Assembly: GCF_039793925.1 (NCBI RefSeq)
Contig: NZ_JBAMME010000130.1
Coordinates: 62,001 to 126,000 of the forward strand
Reading direction: 5' to 3'
DNA: 64,000 nt
Origin: Thermogutta sp039793925
GTDB lineage: Bacteria > Planctomycetota > Planctomycetia > Pirellulales > Thermoguttaceae
Notes under the pieces: generated by a model
Told to the model about the DNA's origin: nothing
What the model saw: the letters and a program-made list of their open reading frames with translations, nothing else
The model's database searches: none
Made by a program: the position numbers and the translations under genes
In this document: in pieces, positions 8,532 through 17,992 of the stretch
How the letters are laid out: each line of letters starts with the position of its first letter
How positions within the stretch are numbered: the first letter of the stretch is position 1

Positions 8532-9432
8532 GGCTAACCTCCTTCCTATGTGCGACCGACCACTTGCCGGTCCAGACCTCGATGACGCTCGGTGATAAAA
8601 TAAAAAGGTAGGATGCTACCGCCCAAGGTGGGAATTGTGGTCGTAAAACTCTATCCCGCTCCTAACCTTTTCCCATTTTAATTCAATTTTTTGTGCTCTG
8701 CTACCCGGTGAGAAAACTCGCCCAGAGGGTGCCCGTCCCTCCCAAACCCCACTTTATGTCCGCATTTTTTGCCAAGCCCCACCGCGCGGTCCCGAGCTTG
8801 GGTGGGATTATTCCAATTTCTCTACGTCCGATGGATTCGTCCGGTTTTCTCCTGCCGGGTAAATATTTTCGACCTCTCTCCTGTCTCCCGGGAACACAAG
8901 GATCAGTGTCGGTCGATTCAGCAGACAGGCACGACCTAACCTTCCTCTTGATTTTCAAGTGGTGTCCCCAGGTCAACTTTCTGTCCACCTAGCACGCGAT
9001 CTCCAGAACCAATCGAAAGCTCACCACCGCGATTTGACCTGTAATGCTGCCAGCACCATCACCATGTTTCGTCCCTCGGACGCCCATGCGCCTGCCCCAA
9101 CTAGACAAATCAGCGTGGCGAGGATGTGTCCGACGACATGCATCTTTGGCACGACAACGACCTTCTCTCGGTCCTTGGTTTGGAAACGCTCGCCTTTAAA
9201 AATGCAACAGTCCGCGGTGTTGAAGCTCCCCACTCTAATTGGGCCGCGACCGCCGTCACGTTTGTGGGCGAAAGGAATCGACTGGCTCCCACTACCTGGA
9301 GCGCGTGCGGCTTGTCTAGCCGTGGCGAACTCATGATAATGGGGCGTCGATATCCCCGTGAATGCCGTACTCCCGGCCTGCAAGCCGGATTAAAGGAGCG
9401 GCGGAAACATGCTTTATTGAGGAGAATCGCAC
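8532..9432. other. Intergenic stretch of 0.9 kb with no supported gene
   Basis: Short open frames exist on both strands, but none has a credible start, composition or family. A minus-strand frame ending at 9021 contains MHVVGHILATLICLVGAGAW, which resembles a signal peptide but stops some 15 residues later. A near-palindrome CCGGC/GCCGG at 9373-9388 lies 45 bases before the nucleoside hydrolase gene. The stretch separates divergent genes, so promoters for both are expected in it. No RNA gene was recognised. Confidence 0.5.
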
Positions 9433-10473
9433 ATGTTACGGACCTGGAAACGCCGGGATTTTGTTTCAGGAATGTTTTGGGGAGGCTTGGCTGGTTGCCT
9501 GGGATGGAATCGTTTGCTGCGAGCTGAAAACAAGTCGCGATTTGGTGCGGACGCGGCGTTTTCCGCCATCCACTCTGGCAATAAGATTCCGGTCATTCTT
9601 GATACCGACATCGGCGACGATATCGATGACACATGGGCCCTAACACTCCTTTTGAAATGCCCCGAATTAGATGTCCGCCTGGTTGTGGGTGACAATAAAA
9701 ACGCGATTTACCGCGGAAAACTCATTGCGAAGTTGCTAGAGGTGGCAGAGCGCACCGATATCCCCGTCGGCCTTGGCGTGGGATTGGAAGAGCGCCCGAG
9801 CAGACAATCACGCTGGGTCGCCGACTATGATCTCAAGAAATATCCCGGCACGGTTTACGAAGATGGCGTGGGGGCCATTATCGAAACGATAAAGAAGAGC
9901 GCGTTTCCTGTGACCCTGATCTGCATCGGGCCTGTCCAGAACATTGCTGAAGCCCTCAGACGCGCCCCAGAAATCAGTCAGAATGCCCGTTTTGTGGGAA
10001 TGCACGGAAGCGTTTATAAGGGATATGGAGGCAGCCCTCAAATTTCGGCCGAATATAACGTCAAGGTGGACCCGAAAGCTCTCCAGGCCGTGTTCGCGGC
10101 CGACTGGGAAGTCACCATCACCCCGCTCGACACTTGTGGGCTTGTGCACCTCACCGGCGAAAAATTCCGCAAGGTCTATGAATGCTCCAACAAATCGGTG
10201 CAGGCACTCATGGAAAACTATCAGATTTGGCGTGAAGAGGGCGAGAAACAGAACCTACCTCCACCGGATCGCAGCAGTACCCTGTACGACACGGTTGCTG
10301 TGTATCTCGCCGTGGAAGAACGTCTTGTCGAAATGGAAACCCTCCCCCTTGTAGTGACCGATGACGGATTCACTCGGATTGATGCGTCGGGCCGACCTGT
10401 CAGGGCTGCAGTTCGCTGGAAAAACATGGAACTTTACGAAGACTGGTTGGTCCAAAGATTGGTGGGAGAATAA
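9433..10473 (+). CDS. Inosine-uridine nucleoside hydrolase family protein with Tat-type signal
   Basis: A 346-residue protein. The N-terminus MLRTWKRRDFVSGMFWGGLA looks like a twin-arginine signal. The mature part opens with KIPVILDTDIGDDIDDTWAL, the Ca2+-binding Asp cluster of nucleoside hydrolases, and continues with VTLICIGPVQNIAEALRRAP and SAEYNVKVDPKALQAVF, where the family binds ribose and metal. These enzymes cleave the N-glycosidic bond of ribonucleosides. Export suggests periplasmic salvage of nucleosides or action on a related glycoside. A GGAG lies eight bases before the ATG. The nearest genes are hundreds of bases away, so it is probably monocistronic. Confidence 0.93.
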   Translation: MLRTWKRRDFVSGMFWGGLAGCLGWNRLLRAENKSRFGADAAFSAIHSGNKIPVILDTDIGDDIDDTWALTLLLKCPELDVRLVVGDNKNAIYRGKLIAKLLEVAERTDIPVGLGVGLEERPSRQSRWVADYDLKKYPGTVYEDGVGAIIETIKKSAFPVTLICIGPVQNIAEALRRAPEISQNARFVGMHGSVYKGYGGSPQISAEYNVKVDPKALQAVFAADWEVTITPLDTCGLVHLTGEKFRKVYECSNKSVQALMENYQIWREEGEKQNLPPPDRSSTLYDTVAVYLAVEERLVEMETLPLVVTDDGFTRIDASGRPVRAAVRWKNMELYEDWLVQRLVGE

Positions 10474-10478
10474 TCGGC

Positions 10479-10495
10479 CGATCATCCGATGATCG
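10479..10495. repeat. 17-base palindrome after the nucleoside hydrolase gene
   Basis: CGATCATC and GATGATCG form a perfect eight-base inverted repeat around one central C, starting six bases after the hydrolase stop codon. There is no T-run, so it is not a clear terminator. It could be an operator or chance. Confidence 0.4.
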
Positions 10496-10717
10496 TTCGA
10501 TTATCAAACAACCGTTCAATTTCCGCCGATATCGCCCCAGAAGAATAGGAAAACTGGATATTTCGGAAAAGTTTGACACGGGACCGGATCATATTCGACC
10601 ACCAGCTACACATTTTGGCTGGTATTGGGCCGTGCAATTTGCTAGGATGTCGGAATCGACGTGGCGCTGGTGTTCGTTTGAAAATGCTGTGCAGGGAGCT
10701 AGCGAGGGGTGGCTGTA

Positions 10718-11341
10718 ATGTCGCTGGGAGAACGCACGATGGCGCTGGAACATGTTCGAACCTGGACCCTGGTGTTCGGAGTGGGAGTGGTGGTGGGAAT
10801 CGTGGCCGCGCGATTCTGGCCGCAAACGCCCGCCCATGCGGTGGCGACCGACCGGGGACAAAACTTCGCGATCTGTACCGGTCCCGTGGATGCCGGTGTG
10901 GAAGCCTTCTTCTTCCTCGATTTCCTCACCGGTCAGTTGAAAGGTGCGGTTCTCTCCAACCAGACGCGGAATTTTCAGACGGTGTATGAGGCCAACGTCT
11001 TTGCGGATCTGACAACAGTCATCCAAGCAAAAAATGCGGAGATCGCCCAGGCTAATGCGCAGCTACGGCGAACTGGCGCGCCACCTCGGCCGGAAATCCA
11101 GATTCCCCAATCGCCCAACTATTTGATGGTCACGGGCGTCGCCGACATCCGCCGCGGACCGAGCGTAGGAGTTCGTCCTGGCCAGACGATGCTCTACGTG
11201 GCCGAGACGAACACAGGAATTGTACTCGTTTACATGGTGCCCTGGTCCCCGGAACGGCATTCTGCCAACCAGCCTTTCGCTACACCTCTCCAATTGTGGG
11301 CGGCGGAACAGTTCAGCTCGGTCGTGCTGAGAACCGAATGA
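10718..11341 (+). CDS. Hypothetical protein with an N-terminal membrane anchor
   Basis: A 207-residue protein of unrecognised family. One N-terminal hydrophobic segment (WTLVFGVGVVVGIVAARFW) is followed by a soluble domain beginning with GQNFAICTGPVDAGVEAFFF, with FLTGQLKGAVLSNQTRNFQ and, at the C-terminus, TMLYVAETNTGIVLVYMVPW. It is probably anchored with the domain outside the membrane. The ATG at 10718 has GAGGGG nine bases upstream; a GTG at 10709 and an ATG at 10739 are alternatives. The repeated hydrophobic strands suggest a beta-rich fold. No function can be stated. Confidence 0.72.
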   Translation: MSLGERTMALEHVRTWTLVFGVGVVVGIVAARFWPQTPAHAVATDRGQNFAICTGPVDAGVEAFFFLDFLTGQLKGAVLSNQTRNFQTVYEANVFADLTTVIQAKNAEIAQANAQLRRTGAPPRPEIQIPQSPNYLMVTGVADIRRGPSVGVRPGQTMLYVAETNTGIVLVYMVPWSPERHSANQPFATPLQLWAAEQFSSVVLRTE

Positions 11342-11587
11342 AGCCTCGCATTTGGCCAGAAGCGAGACGACCGTTCGTCCCACAAGTAGCCTCTGCCAGT
11401 GTCCATCGATATACTTGAAGACGATAGCCCGAGTGGTAAAGTTGACGCGCTAGAGACTGTTTGCACGATTGCGGAGGGGCGGAAATTTCTTCACGGCACG
11501 AATCCCGCGCGGTGAGAAGATCAGATCCTCAAGCCGTTCGGTTGCAAAACTTTTTAGCTCTCCCGTTGGAATCCCTGGAGAAACCGG

Positions 11588-11815
11588 ATGGATTCTCCCC
11601 AGAATAGTTCTCAGATCCGCGTGCTGATCAATGGCGAATGGCAGGCAGTCCCTGCTGGGACCACTATTGCGGAACTTTTGCGTCGATGGGGCCTCGCGGA
11701 AAAGCCAGTGGCCGTGGAACACAACCTGCAAGTCGTTCCCCGGGCACGACATGAACAGACCACCCTTTCGGAGGGCGACCGTCTGGAGATTGTAACCCTC
11801 GTAGGAGGAGGTTGA
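11588..11815 (+). CDS. thiS: Sulfur carrier protein ThiS
   Basis: A 75-residue ubiquitin-fold protein that carries sulfur as a C-terminal thiocarboxylate for synthesis of the thiazole half of thiamine. Visible are the start IRVLINGEWQAVPAGTTIAE, VAVEHNLQVVPR, and the diagnostic C-terminal Gly-Gly in EIVTLVGGG. It is followed immediately by thiG, its partner, and the thiS stop region carries a GGAGGAGG that can serve as ribosome binding site for thiG. No TPP riboswitch consensus was recognised in the 246 bases upstream. Confidence 0.95.
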   Translation: MDSPQNSSQIRVLINGEWQAVPAGTTIAELLRRWGLAEKPVAVEHNLQVVPRARHEQTTLSEGDRLEIVTLVGGG

Positions 11816-11826
11816 TCGTCGCTATT

Positions 11827-12669
11827 ATGGTTGCCACGCAGATTGATACTCCGCTGGACACCCCTTTGCGTATCGGCTCCCACGTTTTCACAAGCCGACT
11901 CATCGTGGGAACAGGAAAATACAGCTCGTTCGAAGTTATGCAGCAGGCGCTCGAGCTGTCTGGCACCCAATGCATAACGGTGGCGGTTCGTCGCGAACGC
12001 CTTTTTGACCAGCAGGGGCGAAATATTCTGGATTTTATTGACACCAAGCGGTACACAATTCTCCCCAACACGGCGGGGTGTTTTACGGCGGAGGATGCTG
12101 TCCGCGTGGCCCGACTGGGAAGGGAAATCCTTTCCCAGCTTGGTAATCCCGGGGCAGACTGGGTGAAACTGGAGGTCCTGGGTGATAAGAAGACGCTTCT
12201 TCCCGATCCCATCGCCACCGTCCGGGCCACAGAAATCCTGGTCAAAGAGGGTTTCCAAGTTCTGGTCTACACCACGGATGACCCGATTGTGGCCAAGCGA
12301 TTAAAAGAGGCCGGGGCCACCAGCGTGATGCCCGCCGGCAGTCCGATCGGATCCGGGCAGGGCATCCTCAATCCCAACAATATCCGCATCTGTTTGGAAT
12401 ATCTGAAAGAAAATGATCCCGACTATCCCGTCATCGTCGACGCTGGTGTGGGAACGGCCAGCGATGTCACGGTGGCGTTCGAACTTGGGGTGGATGGAGT
12501 TCTTCTCAACACAGGCATCGCCCACGCGCGCGACCCGCTGCGAATGGCAGTGGCTATGAAACACGCCGCAGAAGCGGGCCGACTCGCCTACCTGGCTGGA
12601 CGTATTCCCAAGAAGCTTTACGCCACAGCCAGCAGCCCTATGGAAGGCACCATTGCCCCCGTGCGATAA
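11827..12669 (+). CDS. thiG: Thiazole synthase ThiG
   Basis: Forms the thiazole phosphate of thiamine from 1-deoxy-xylulose 5-phosphate, dehydroglycine and ThiS thiocarboxylate. Family motifs in order are SRLIVGTGKYSSFEVM, LPNTAGCFTAEDAVRVA, the WVKLEVLGD segment holding the Schiff-base lysine, TSVMPAGSPIGSGQGI, PVIVDAGVGTASD and DGVLLNTGIAHARDP. It has 280 residues from the ATG at 11827, slightly longer than the usual 255-265, with the extra length mostly at the N-terminus. A TTG at 11812, overlapping the thiS stop, would add five residues. It is coupled to thiS; other thi genes are not in the window. Confidence 0.96.
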   Translation: MVATQIDTPLDTPLRIGSHVFTSRLIVGTGKYSSFEVMQQALELSGTQCITVAVRRERLFDQQGRNILDFIDTKRYTILPNTAGCFTAEDAVRVARLGREILSQLGNPGADWVKLEVLGDKKTLLPDPIATVRATEILVKEGFQVLVYTTDDPIVAKRLKEAGATSVMPAGSPIGSGQGILNPNNIRICLEYLKENDPDYPVIVDAGVGTASDVTVAFELGVDGVLLNTGIAHARDPLRMAVAMKHAAEAGRLAYLAGRIPKKLYATASSPMEGTIAPVR

Positions 12670-12778
12670 TTCCCTCGACAGCTTGCCGAAGGATCTGAGC
12701 AAACCAACGACGGCCGCTTGAATGGCTATTTGTGCCGTTTGCTCTCCGTGTCTTTGCCGAGTTGGAGGGAGTTTCGCA

Positions 12779-14842
12779 ATGCGTGCCCATCATCGCCACA
12801 CCCTATCTGTCGCTCTGCTCACCTGGCTGTTATGCGCACCATGGGAGCTGGAGGGCCCAAAGGCTGCGGGTGAAGAGGTCACTGTTCACCGCAAAGACGC
12901 TCCGTGGCAATTAGAAAACGGCGTCCTTTCGGTCACTCTGGACCTGCAAGGTGCGTATCCCCTCCTTGAAGAGGTGGCAAGTCTGAAAGATGGGAGCGTA
13001 TTTCCGGCCAAAAATATTCCCCTCTTTTCGGCAGAGAGCTATGACGGTTCGGCATGGCGGCCTTTGGCGATCGCCAAACGGGGTGTTCCTCGGGAAGTCG
13101 CCATCCCCGCGAAATCCTCGGCTTTGCGACTCGAGGATCGCTTTCCGGGACACCGTGTGGAACAAGAATTTGTGGTTTCGTCTTCCGGAGACATTGCCAC
13201 CTGGTGGCTAGAATTGCGGGAGGGTGCACACTACGTGGCGATGGGAGTCACGCTGTCCGCTGCCTGGGCGAACAAGCCAACGCGGGTGGTCTTCTTCCGG
13301 GGGCAATTACCGGGGGCACGCCTGGCCGGCAGCGTCAGTGGCTCGCCCATTGTTTGCGGGGAGTGGTTCCTCGGCTGCGAACATCCCATGGCCACCAACG
13401 AGGTGGCGGGGGAGCAAGTACTCGCCGCCGTGAACGTGAGGAAGGTTCCCGCTCGCAATGAGCTCACCTACACATTTGCGGTGGGAAAGACTTCGCCCGG
13501 GCAGTTGCGACGAGATTTTCAGTGGTATGTGGAACGCCGTCGCGCTCGCCCTTATGGGCTGTTCGTCAATTACAACTCCTGGTGGGACATCGCAGATGGT
13601 AGCAAACAAATGACTGAGGCAGAGTGCCTCGCTGTCATCGAGCGTTTTGGAGAAGAGCTTACTCGCCGCCGGGATGTGCGGATGGATTCCTTCGTGTTCG
13701 ATGATGGTTGGGACGATCCGCGCACGCTTTGGGGATTTCATGAGGGTTTCCCCAAAGGTTTTGCCCCTTTGACCGCCAAAGCGAGGGAGTATCAATCGGC
13801 CGTGGGTACGTGGTTATCTCCTTTCGGCGGTTACGGGGAAGCTAAGCAGAAACGTCTGGCCTACGGCCGGGAACAGGGTTATGAAGTGGCCGATTACGGT
13901 TTCTCTTTGGCCGGTGAAAAATATTTTGCCAGATTTAGAGAAATCTGCCGTGAGATGGTTGTCCGGTACGATGTCAATTTCTTTAAGTTCGACGGCATTG
14001 CCGGAAACAATGCCAGCGGTGCGGGAGAAAAGTTAGCCGCGGATGTCGAGGCTCTTTTGCGATTGTGTGAAGACCTCCGCGAAACCAGACCCGACATCTA
14101 TCTGAGTATCACGACCGGCACCTGGCCATCGCCTTACTGGTTGTGGTTTGGGGACTCGGTATGGAGAAACGGCGATGATTGCGGGATCGCAGGCCGGGGC
14201 GCGCCACGGCAGCGATGGATCACTTATCGCGATGGTACGGTCAAGCGGATGATCATCGACCGCGCACCACTTTATCCGCTGAATTCCTTAATGACCATTC
14301 CGGTATGCTTCGCACGCCGGGGACTGGTGGCGCGATTGGGGGTCGACGGCCTCAGCTCTCCAGATGAGGCGGACCTCCAGGACGAAATGTGGATGGGCTT
14401 TGCCAGCGGCACCCAGTTGGCGGAGCTGTATGTTACGCCCGAATTTCTTTCACGGGTTTCCTGGGATCATCTTGCCGAGTGCATTCGCTGGGCCCGAGCC
14501 AACCAATCCACCCTGGCTGATGTCCACTGGGTCGGTGGCAATCCCCTGGAAGGCGAGATTTATGGCTACGCAGCCTGGGGAAATGGTCAAGGTACCCTTA
14601 TTCTGCGGAATCCTTCCCCGCAGGTGCGGGAGATCCTTCTCCAGCCGCGCGAGGTTTGGGAGCTCCCGCGGGACATGAAGGGGCTCATTTCTCTTCGTTG
14701 TCGCTACGCCCGGCGTGTCACCCTTGAGCCTCTCATGCTGTCCCTCGACAAACCGTGGCGTGTGGTATTGCCTCCCTGGGGTATCATCCTCTGGGAAGCC
14801 TCATTCACACCTCCGCAGCCTTCCGGCAGCCAGTCTCCGTGA
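12779..14842 (+). CDS. Secreted alpha-galactosidase-like glycoside hydrolase (GH36/GH27-like TIM barrel)
   Basis: A 687-residue protein with a signal peptide (from MRAHHRHTLSVALLTWLLCA), an N-terminal beta-sandwich of about 250 residues, a TIM-barrel region starting near LFVNYNSWWDIADGSKQ, and a C-terminal beta domain. Candidate catalytic Asp residues are in FVFDDGWDDPR, FFKFDGIAG (placed like the GH36 nucleophile) and WRNGDDCG. The start at 12779 is chosen because of GGAGGGAG eight bases upstream and because it begins the signal peptide; an earlier in-frame ATG at 12722 lacks support. The exact GH family and substrate are inferred only at clan level. It is convergent with another very large secreted glycosidase-like gene. 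Confidence 0.82.
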   Translation: MRAHHRHTLSVALLTWLLCAPWELEGPKAAGEEVTVHRKDAPWQLENGVLSVTLDLQGAYPLLEEVASLKDGSVFPAKNIPLFSAESYDGSAWRPLAIAKRGVPREVAIPAKSSALRLEDRFPGHRVEQEFVVSSSGDIATWWLELREGAHYVAMGVTLSAAWANKPTRVVFFRGQLPGARLAGSVSGSPIVCGEWFLGCEHPMATNEVAGEQVLAAVNVRKVPARNELTYTFAVGKTSPGQLRRDFQWYVERRRARPYGLFVNYNSWWDIADGSKQMTEAECLAVIERFGEELTRRRDVRMDSFVFDDGWDDPRTLWGFHEGFPKGFAPLTAKAREYQSAVGTWLSPFGGYGEAKQKRLAYGREQGYEVADYGFSLAGEKYFARFREICREMVVRYDVNFFKFDGIAGNNASGAGEKLAADVEALLRLCEDLRETRPDIYLSITTGTWPSPYWLWFGDSVWRNGDDCGIAGRGAPRQRWITYRDGTVKRMIIDRAPLYPLNSLMTIPVCFARRGLVARLGVDGLSSPDEADLQDEMWMGFASGTQLAELYVTPEFLSRVSWDHLAECIRWARANQSTLADVHWVGGNPLEGEIYGYAAWGNGQGTLILRNPSPQVREILLQPREVWELPRDMKGLISLRCRYARRVTLEPLMLSLDKPWRVVLPPWGIILWEASFTPPQPSGSQSP

Positions 14843-14968
14843 TTGACTGAATTGACAACTTTTTCCACAATCGCGCTGGTCCCCTTACATCCCCGGCACA
14901 GTTGGCCTCTTTCCGAAGCCGTCCCGGCGACGTGGTTGCCTCGCCCGATTCCTGCTCCGCCCGGAATA

Positions 14969-17900
14969 TTACCTGAGAGTCGCGTGCCAAACCTTCCGAA
15001 CGTTTGGCCCGGCTTCACCCGGCACACGAAATTGAAAAGCCCCATCGCGGTGCTCCGCCTGAGTGACCGCTCCATCATCCCATTGGAGCTGAATGGTGTT
15101 CACGTCTGACTCCGCGGCGGGAATTGCGGCAATCCCTCCTGGCCGATGGAACAGCCAGAGGTCCTTTCTCGCTGGGTCTGAAGCAAGCACAAAGCAGACG
15201 GCGTCTTCGCCAAGATCACGCTCGCCCAGCTGTTGCAGCGAGCCCGCTATCATATCGGGCGCAATCGCCAAAAAACCAAAGGGTGCCAACACCAAAGAAC
15301 CTTCACGAAGTGGGTGCGTGTTTAGATTCGTCACGATGTGAACTTCACCATACTGTGCCCGGATGATTCCTCCGTCGCGATCCGCACTGGGGGAATCGTC
15401 CCGTTCATGAGTGAAACTCGTCACCGGTTCACCCATATATCGTGCCACAATCGTTCTCTGGAGAACGGCCAACCACTTGAGCCACTCCCGGGCGGCTTCG
15501 TCTCGGGTCAGAGTGACGGCGTTCACCCGGTATTGTAGCGCGAAGCCCAGACCCAATACCCAGGCCAGGTCCTCGAAATCATTGACGCTGGCGCCTAGGT
15601 CGTGCATGAGCATGGAGACTTTGTCATGGACGAGGATCTCCGCCACAGGATATACCCGCCAGAGGTTCGGTGGATAAATCTCGCGGAGAAGCCGGTCCCA
15701 CGGTGGCCGAGGCTCGGTGGGGACGATGCCGAAGCTCATGCCGCAAAGCTGGACCTGGTACTCCGCCACCAGATCCCATCCTCCCTCTGTGGAGAGTGGG
15801 ACACGCTGGGAATCCTCCGCAACCATAGAAAGAATTCCCTCGGTGTAGGCGAAAGGCGTGGGTGACGCGGGGTTGGTATCATACCGCCAAGTTCGCGCAG
15901 CGCACTGATCTTGAAACAAGATATCCACCGGAAGTTGTTGCGTGAACAGGCGAACCGTTTCTTGATTGTAGCGCTGGACGAGAGGATGCCAAAGGCAAAT
16001 CCCATAACCGGTGGCATGACCTCCACCATAACTCTCACGGTAAGGTTGTCCCTGAAGGTCCAGCGCCAAAGCCGATTTGGCCTGCTGCTCCCTCTCCCAG
16101 ATCGGCGATTGATCGGGAAACCACGTCGGGTTGGTGTAGGGCATGACAAGATGGCCAAGTTCCCGCGCTTCACGCATGAATTGGGCCAGCTCCTCGGCAG
16201 TGCCGTACCATGCCGGGGGCGGATAGTGAACAGGATACGATCGATCAAATCCCAATGGCAAATGCTCCGTGAAGTGGACGATGCTGGGTACCGGCAAATA
16301 ACGCAGAGCAGCCTTGTGTTGCTCCACCTGCCGCTGGCCGCTGGCGGTCAATCGTACCAGGATAGCGCTTTTGAACTTCCTCAGCATATCCGCTGGAAGT
16401 TTTTCATCCAGCCGACGCCGAAGCCCATTGAGTGCGGCGTACTGGCGAAGGACTTCCTCTGGTGAACTACCGATCTGAAGACGGACGACCGGCGCCTCCC
16501 ACGACTCCTGGGCTGCTACAAAAGTTCCGAATTGGCGTTCCAGATACCCACCCTGCTCATCGGCGCCGCAGCCAACTCCTCCAGGAATAAAGACAGCGGT
16601 CTTATGAGTCCGTCCTTCCCACGCTTGCCAGTCCCGGGGCTGAACACGGTACACGGAAATCGACCCTGCTGATGTATCCAAATGGAGAAAGTCGGCAAAT
16701 GCCGGCGGATAATTCCAGAACACGCGGCGGTAAAAACGGCTCGGTATAAGAGCATAGTGGAAGGGATAACCGCCGACTTCAAACCAATGGCCACCGCGTT
16801 CGAGATATTTTTCCAGAACATTAATGGCCTGATCAAAATCTTCTTTTTGGTCAACCGGAAATCGCTCGGCATACGGATTGACCACAGCAGCTACCGCACC
16901 TTCACGGAGAACCCTTTGAAGTTCGCGGGCATTCCGCAACTCCACCACGTTGCCGAGGGTGGACAGGGCTTCCCGCCACTGATCCACAGAGGTAGCGGAC
17001 CAGCCTCCCTGGGCCACCTCATTCGGCAAATTGATCAGACCGATCGGTTTTCCTTGCAGGGAGAGCCGCGCTAGAGTACTTCTCACGAGTGCCGTTTGCA
17101 GGACCGCAAGGTCTCCGCGACCGATTTGGCCGCCCATCAGCCAGAGGCTACCCAATCCCACTTTTTTCCCGACATAAAATGGTCGCCCATCGACAGCCTC
17201 CACAAGGACCTCTATCCCGGACACAGGCTGGGGCGGCCGATTGACAATGACCTGCCGCTCCGAAACCAACCGCAAAGCCTCAGGACTCAGCCACCTCTTG
17301 CCGCCCTCTGTCACGCGTAACGCCACGGCCGGTTCGTCCATGGGACGAATGTCCAGCGGTCCGCCGAACAGATGGATGAATGCTCTCGCTCCCACACTCT
17401 GCCGTTCCCACCCGGCAGGCCTTTCCAGTGGTTGGGCTTCAAAAAATTTGGGCAGAAAAGCGATTCCCACAGCGGTGTTGCCTCCCATTGGGAAGATCAG
17501 GCGGCTGGCCGCTTGGGGCTCAAACCGCAAACGCGCCGGAAGCACAAAATCCAGCACCTCCTTGCTTTTCGGCGTGATCGTGGCGTGGAAATCAACAGCC
17601 TCGGCGCTGGCTGCCACCACAACGTCCACTTTGACCTCCGGATGAGAGAAAACTAGCTGGAGCTGCGAAGTCCCCACCAACTCTGTTTGCACAGTCGTTT
17701 GCCGAGCCATCAGCTCCGAATTATCCCGCCAGCGAATCCGCCACAACCCGTCTTCGCCGCTCCGTGCAATACCCTCTCTACTGCCGCTTTGACGGATTGC
17801 AAGGAGACTCCCGTCGTGCGCACTGATCTCCATCTCGTAACGATCAGACTCTATCCGCCAGACGTCACCCTCTTTTTGAATGGTTTGTCCGCAAGCAGGT

Positions 17901-17992
17901 TTCAGAAGCAGAACAAAGTTAATCGCCAACAGGATGGCTACCGTTCGCACGATTCTCTCTCCGGCGCTCGATGGGAAAGGCGAATGCACCAA
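14969..17992 (-). CDS. Large secreted glycosidase-like protein (DUF6259-type TIM barrel)
   Basis: A 1007-residue protein with an N-terminal signal (VRTVAILLAINFVLLLKPAC), about 270 residues of beta-sandwich, and a central barrel with AWYGTAEELAQFMREAREL, HLVMPYTNPTWFPDQSP, and a candidate acid in VDILFQDQCAARTW. The remainder is a C-terminal beta region ending FRVPGEAGPNVRKVWHATLR. This resembles the uncharacterised DUF6259 family related to endo-alpha-N-acetylgalactosaminidase and alpha-galactosidase barrels. No activity can be stated with confidence. It lies 126 bases from the convergent GH36-like gene, and the two may handle related polysaccharides. Confidence 0.78.
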   Translation of the reverse strand: MVHSPFPSSAGERIVRTVAILLAINFVLLLKPACGQTIQKEGDVWRIESDRYEMEISAHDGSLLAIRQSGSREGIARSGEDGLWRIRWRDNSELMARQTTVQTELVGTSQLQLVFSHPEVKVDVVVAASAEAVDFHATITPKSKEVLDFVLPARLRFEPQAASRLIFPMGGNTAVGIAFLPKFFEAQPLERPAGWERQSVGARAFIHLFGGPLDIRPMDEPAVALRVTEGGKRWLSPEALRLVSERQVIVNRPPQPVSGIEVLVEAVDGRPFYVGKKVGLGSLWLMGGQIGRGDLAVLQTALVRSTLARLSLQGKPIGLINLPNEVAQGGWSATSVDQWREALSTLGNVVELRNARELQRVLREGAVAAVVNPYAERFPVDQKEDFDQAINVLEKYLERGGHWFEVGGYPFHYALIPSRFYRRVFWNYPPAFADFLHLDTSAGSISVYRVQPRDWQAWEGRTHKTAVFIPGGVGCGADEQGGYLERQFGTFVAAQESWEAPVVRLQIGSSPEEVLRQYAALNGLRRRLDEKLPADMLRKFKSAILVRLTASGQRQVEQHKAALRYLPVPSIVHFTEHLPLGFDRSYPVHYPPPAWYGTAEELAQFMREARELGHLVMPYTNPTWFPDQSPIWEREQQAKSALALDLQGQPYRESYGGGHATGYGICLWHPLVQRYNQETVRLFTQQLPVDILFQDQCAARTWRYDTNPASPTPFAYTEGILSMVAEDSQRVPLSTEGGWDLVAEYQVQLCGMSFGIVPTEPRPPWDRLLREIYPPNLWRVYPVAEILVHDKVSMLMHDLGASVNDFEDLAWVLGLGFALQYRVNAVTLTRDEAAREWLKWLAVLQRTIVARYMGEPVTSFTHERDDSPSADRDGGIIRAQYGEVHIVTNLNTHPLREGSLVLAPFGFLAIAPDMIAGSLQQLGERDLGEDAVCFVLASDPARKDLWLFHRPGGIAAIPAAESDVNTIQLQWDDGAVTQAEHRDGAFQFRVPGEAGPNVRKVWHATLR

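Noticed and set aside
9021..9383. Minus-strand frame of 120 codons with a signal-peptide-like stretch
   Set aside because: The hydrophobic stretch is followed by only about 15 residues before the stop, the first 70 codons look random, and there is no ribosome binding site at a useful distance. It is left as an unexplained stretch.
9126..9527. Plus-strand frame of 133 codons overlapping the nucleoside hydrolase start
   Set aside because: It overlaps a well-supported gene in another frame, lacks a family signature and its composition is not gene-like.
11342..11587. Possible TPP riboswitch upstream of thiS
   Set aside because: The conserved CTGAGA and ACCTGATC elements are not present in order; only a weak GTGAGA was seen.
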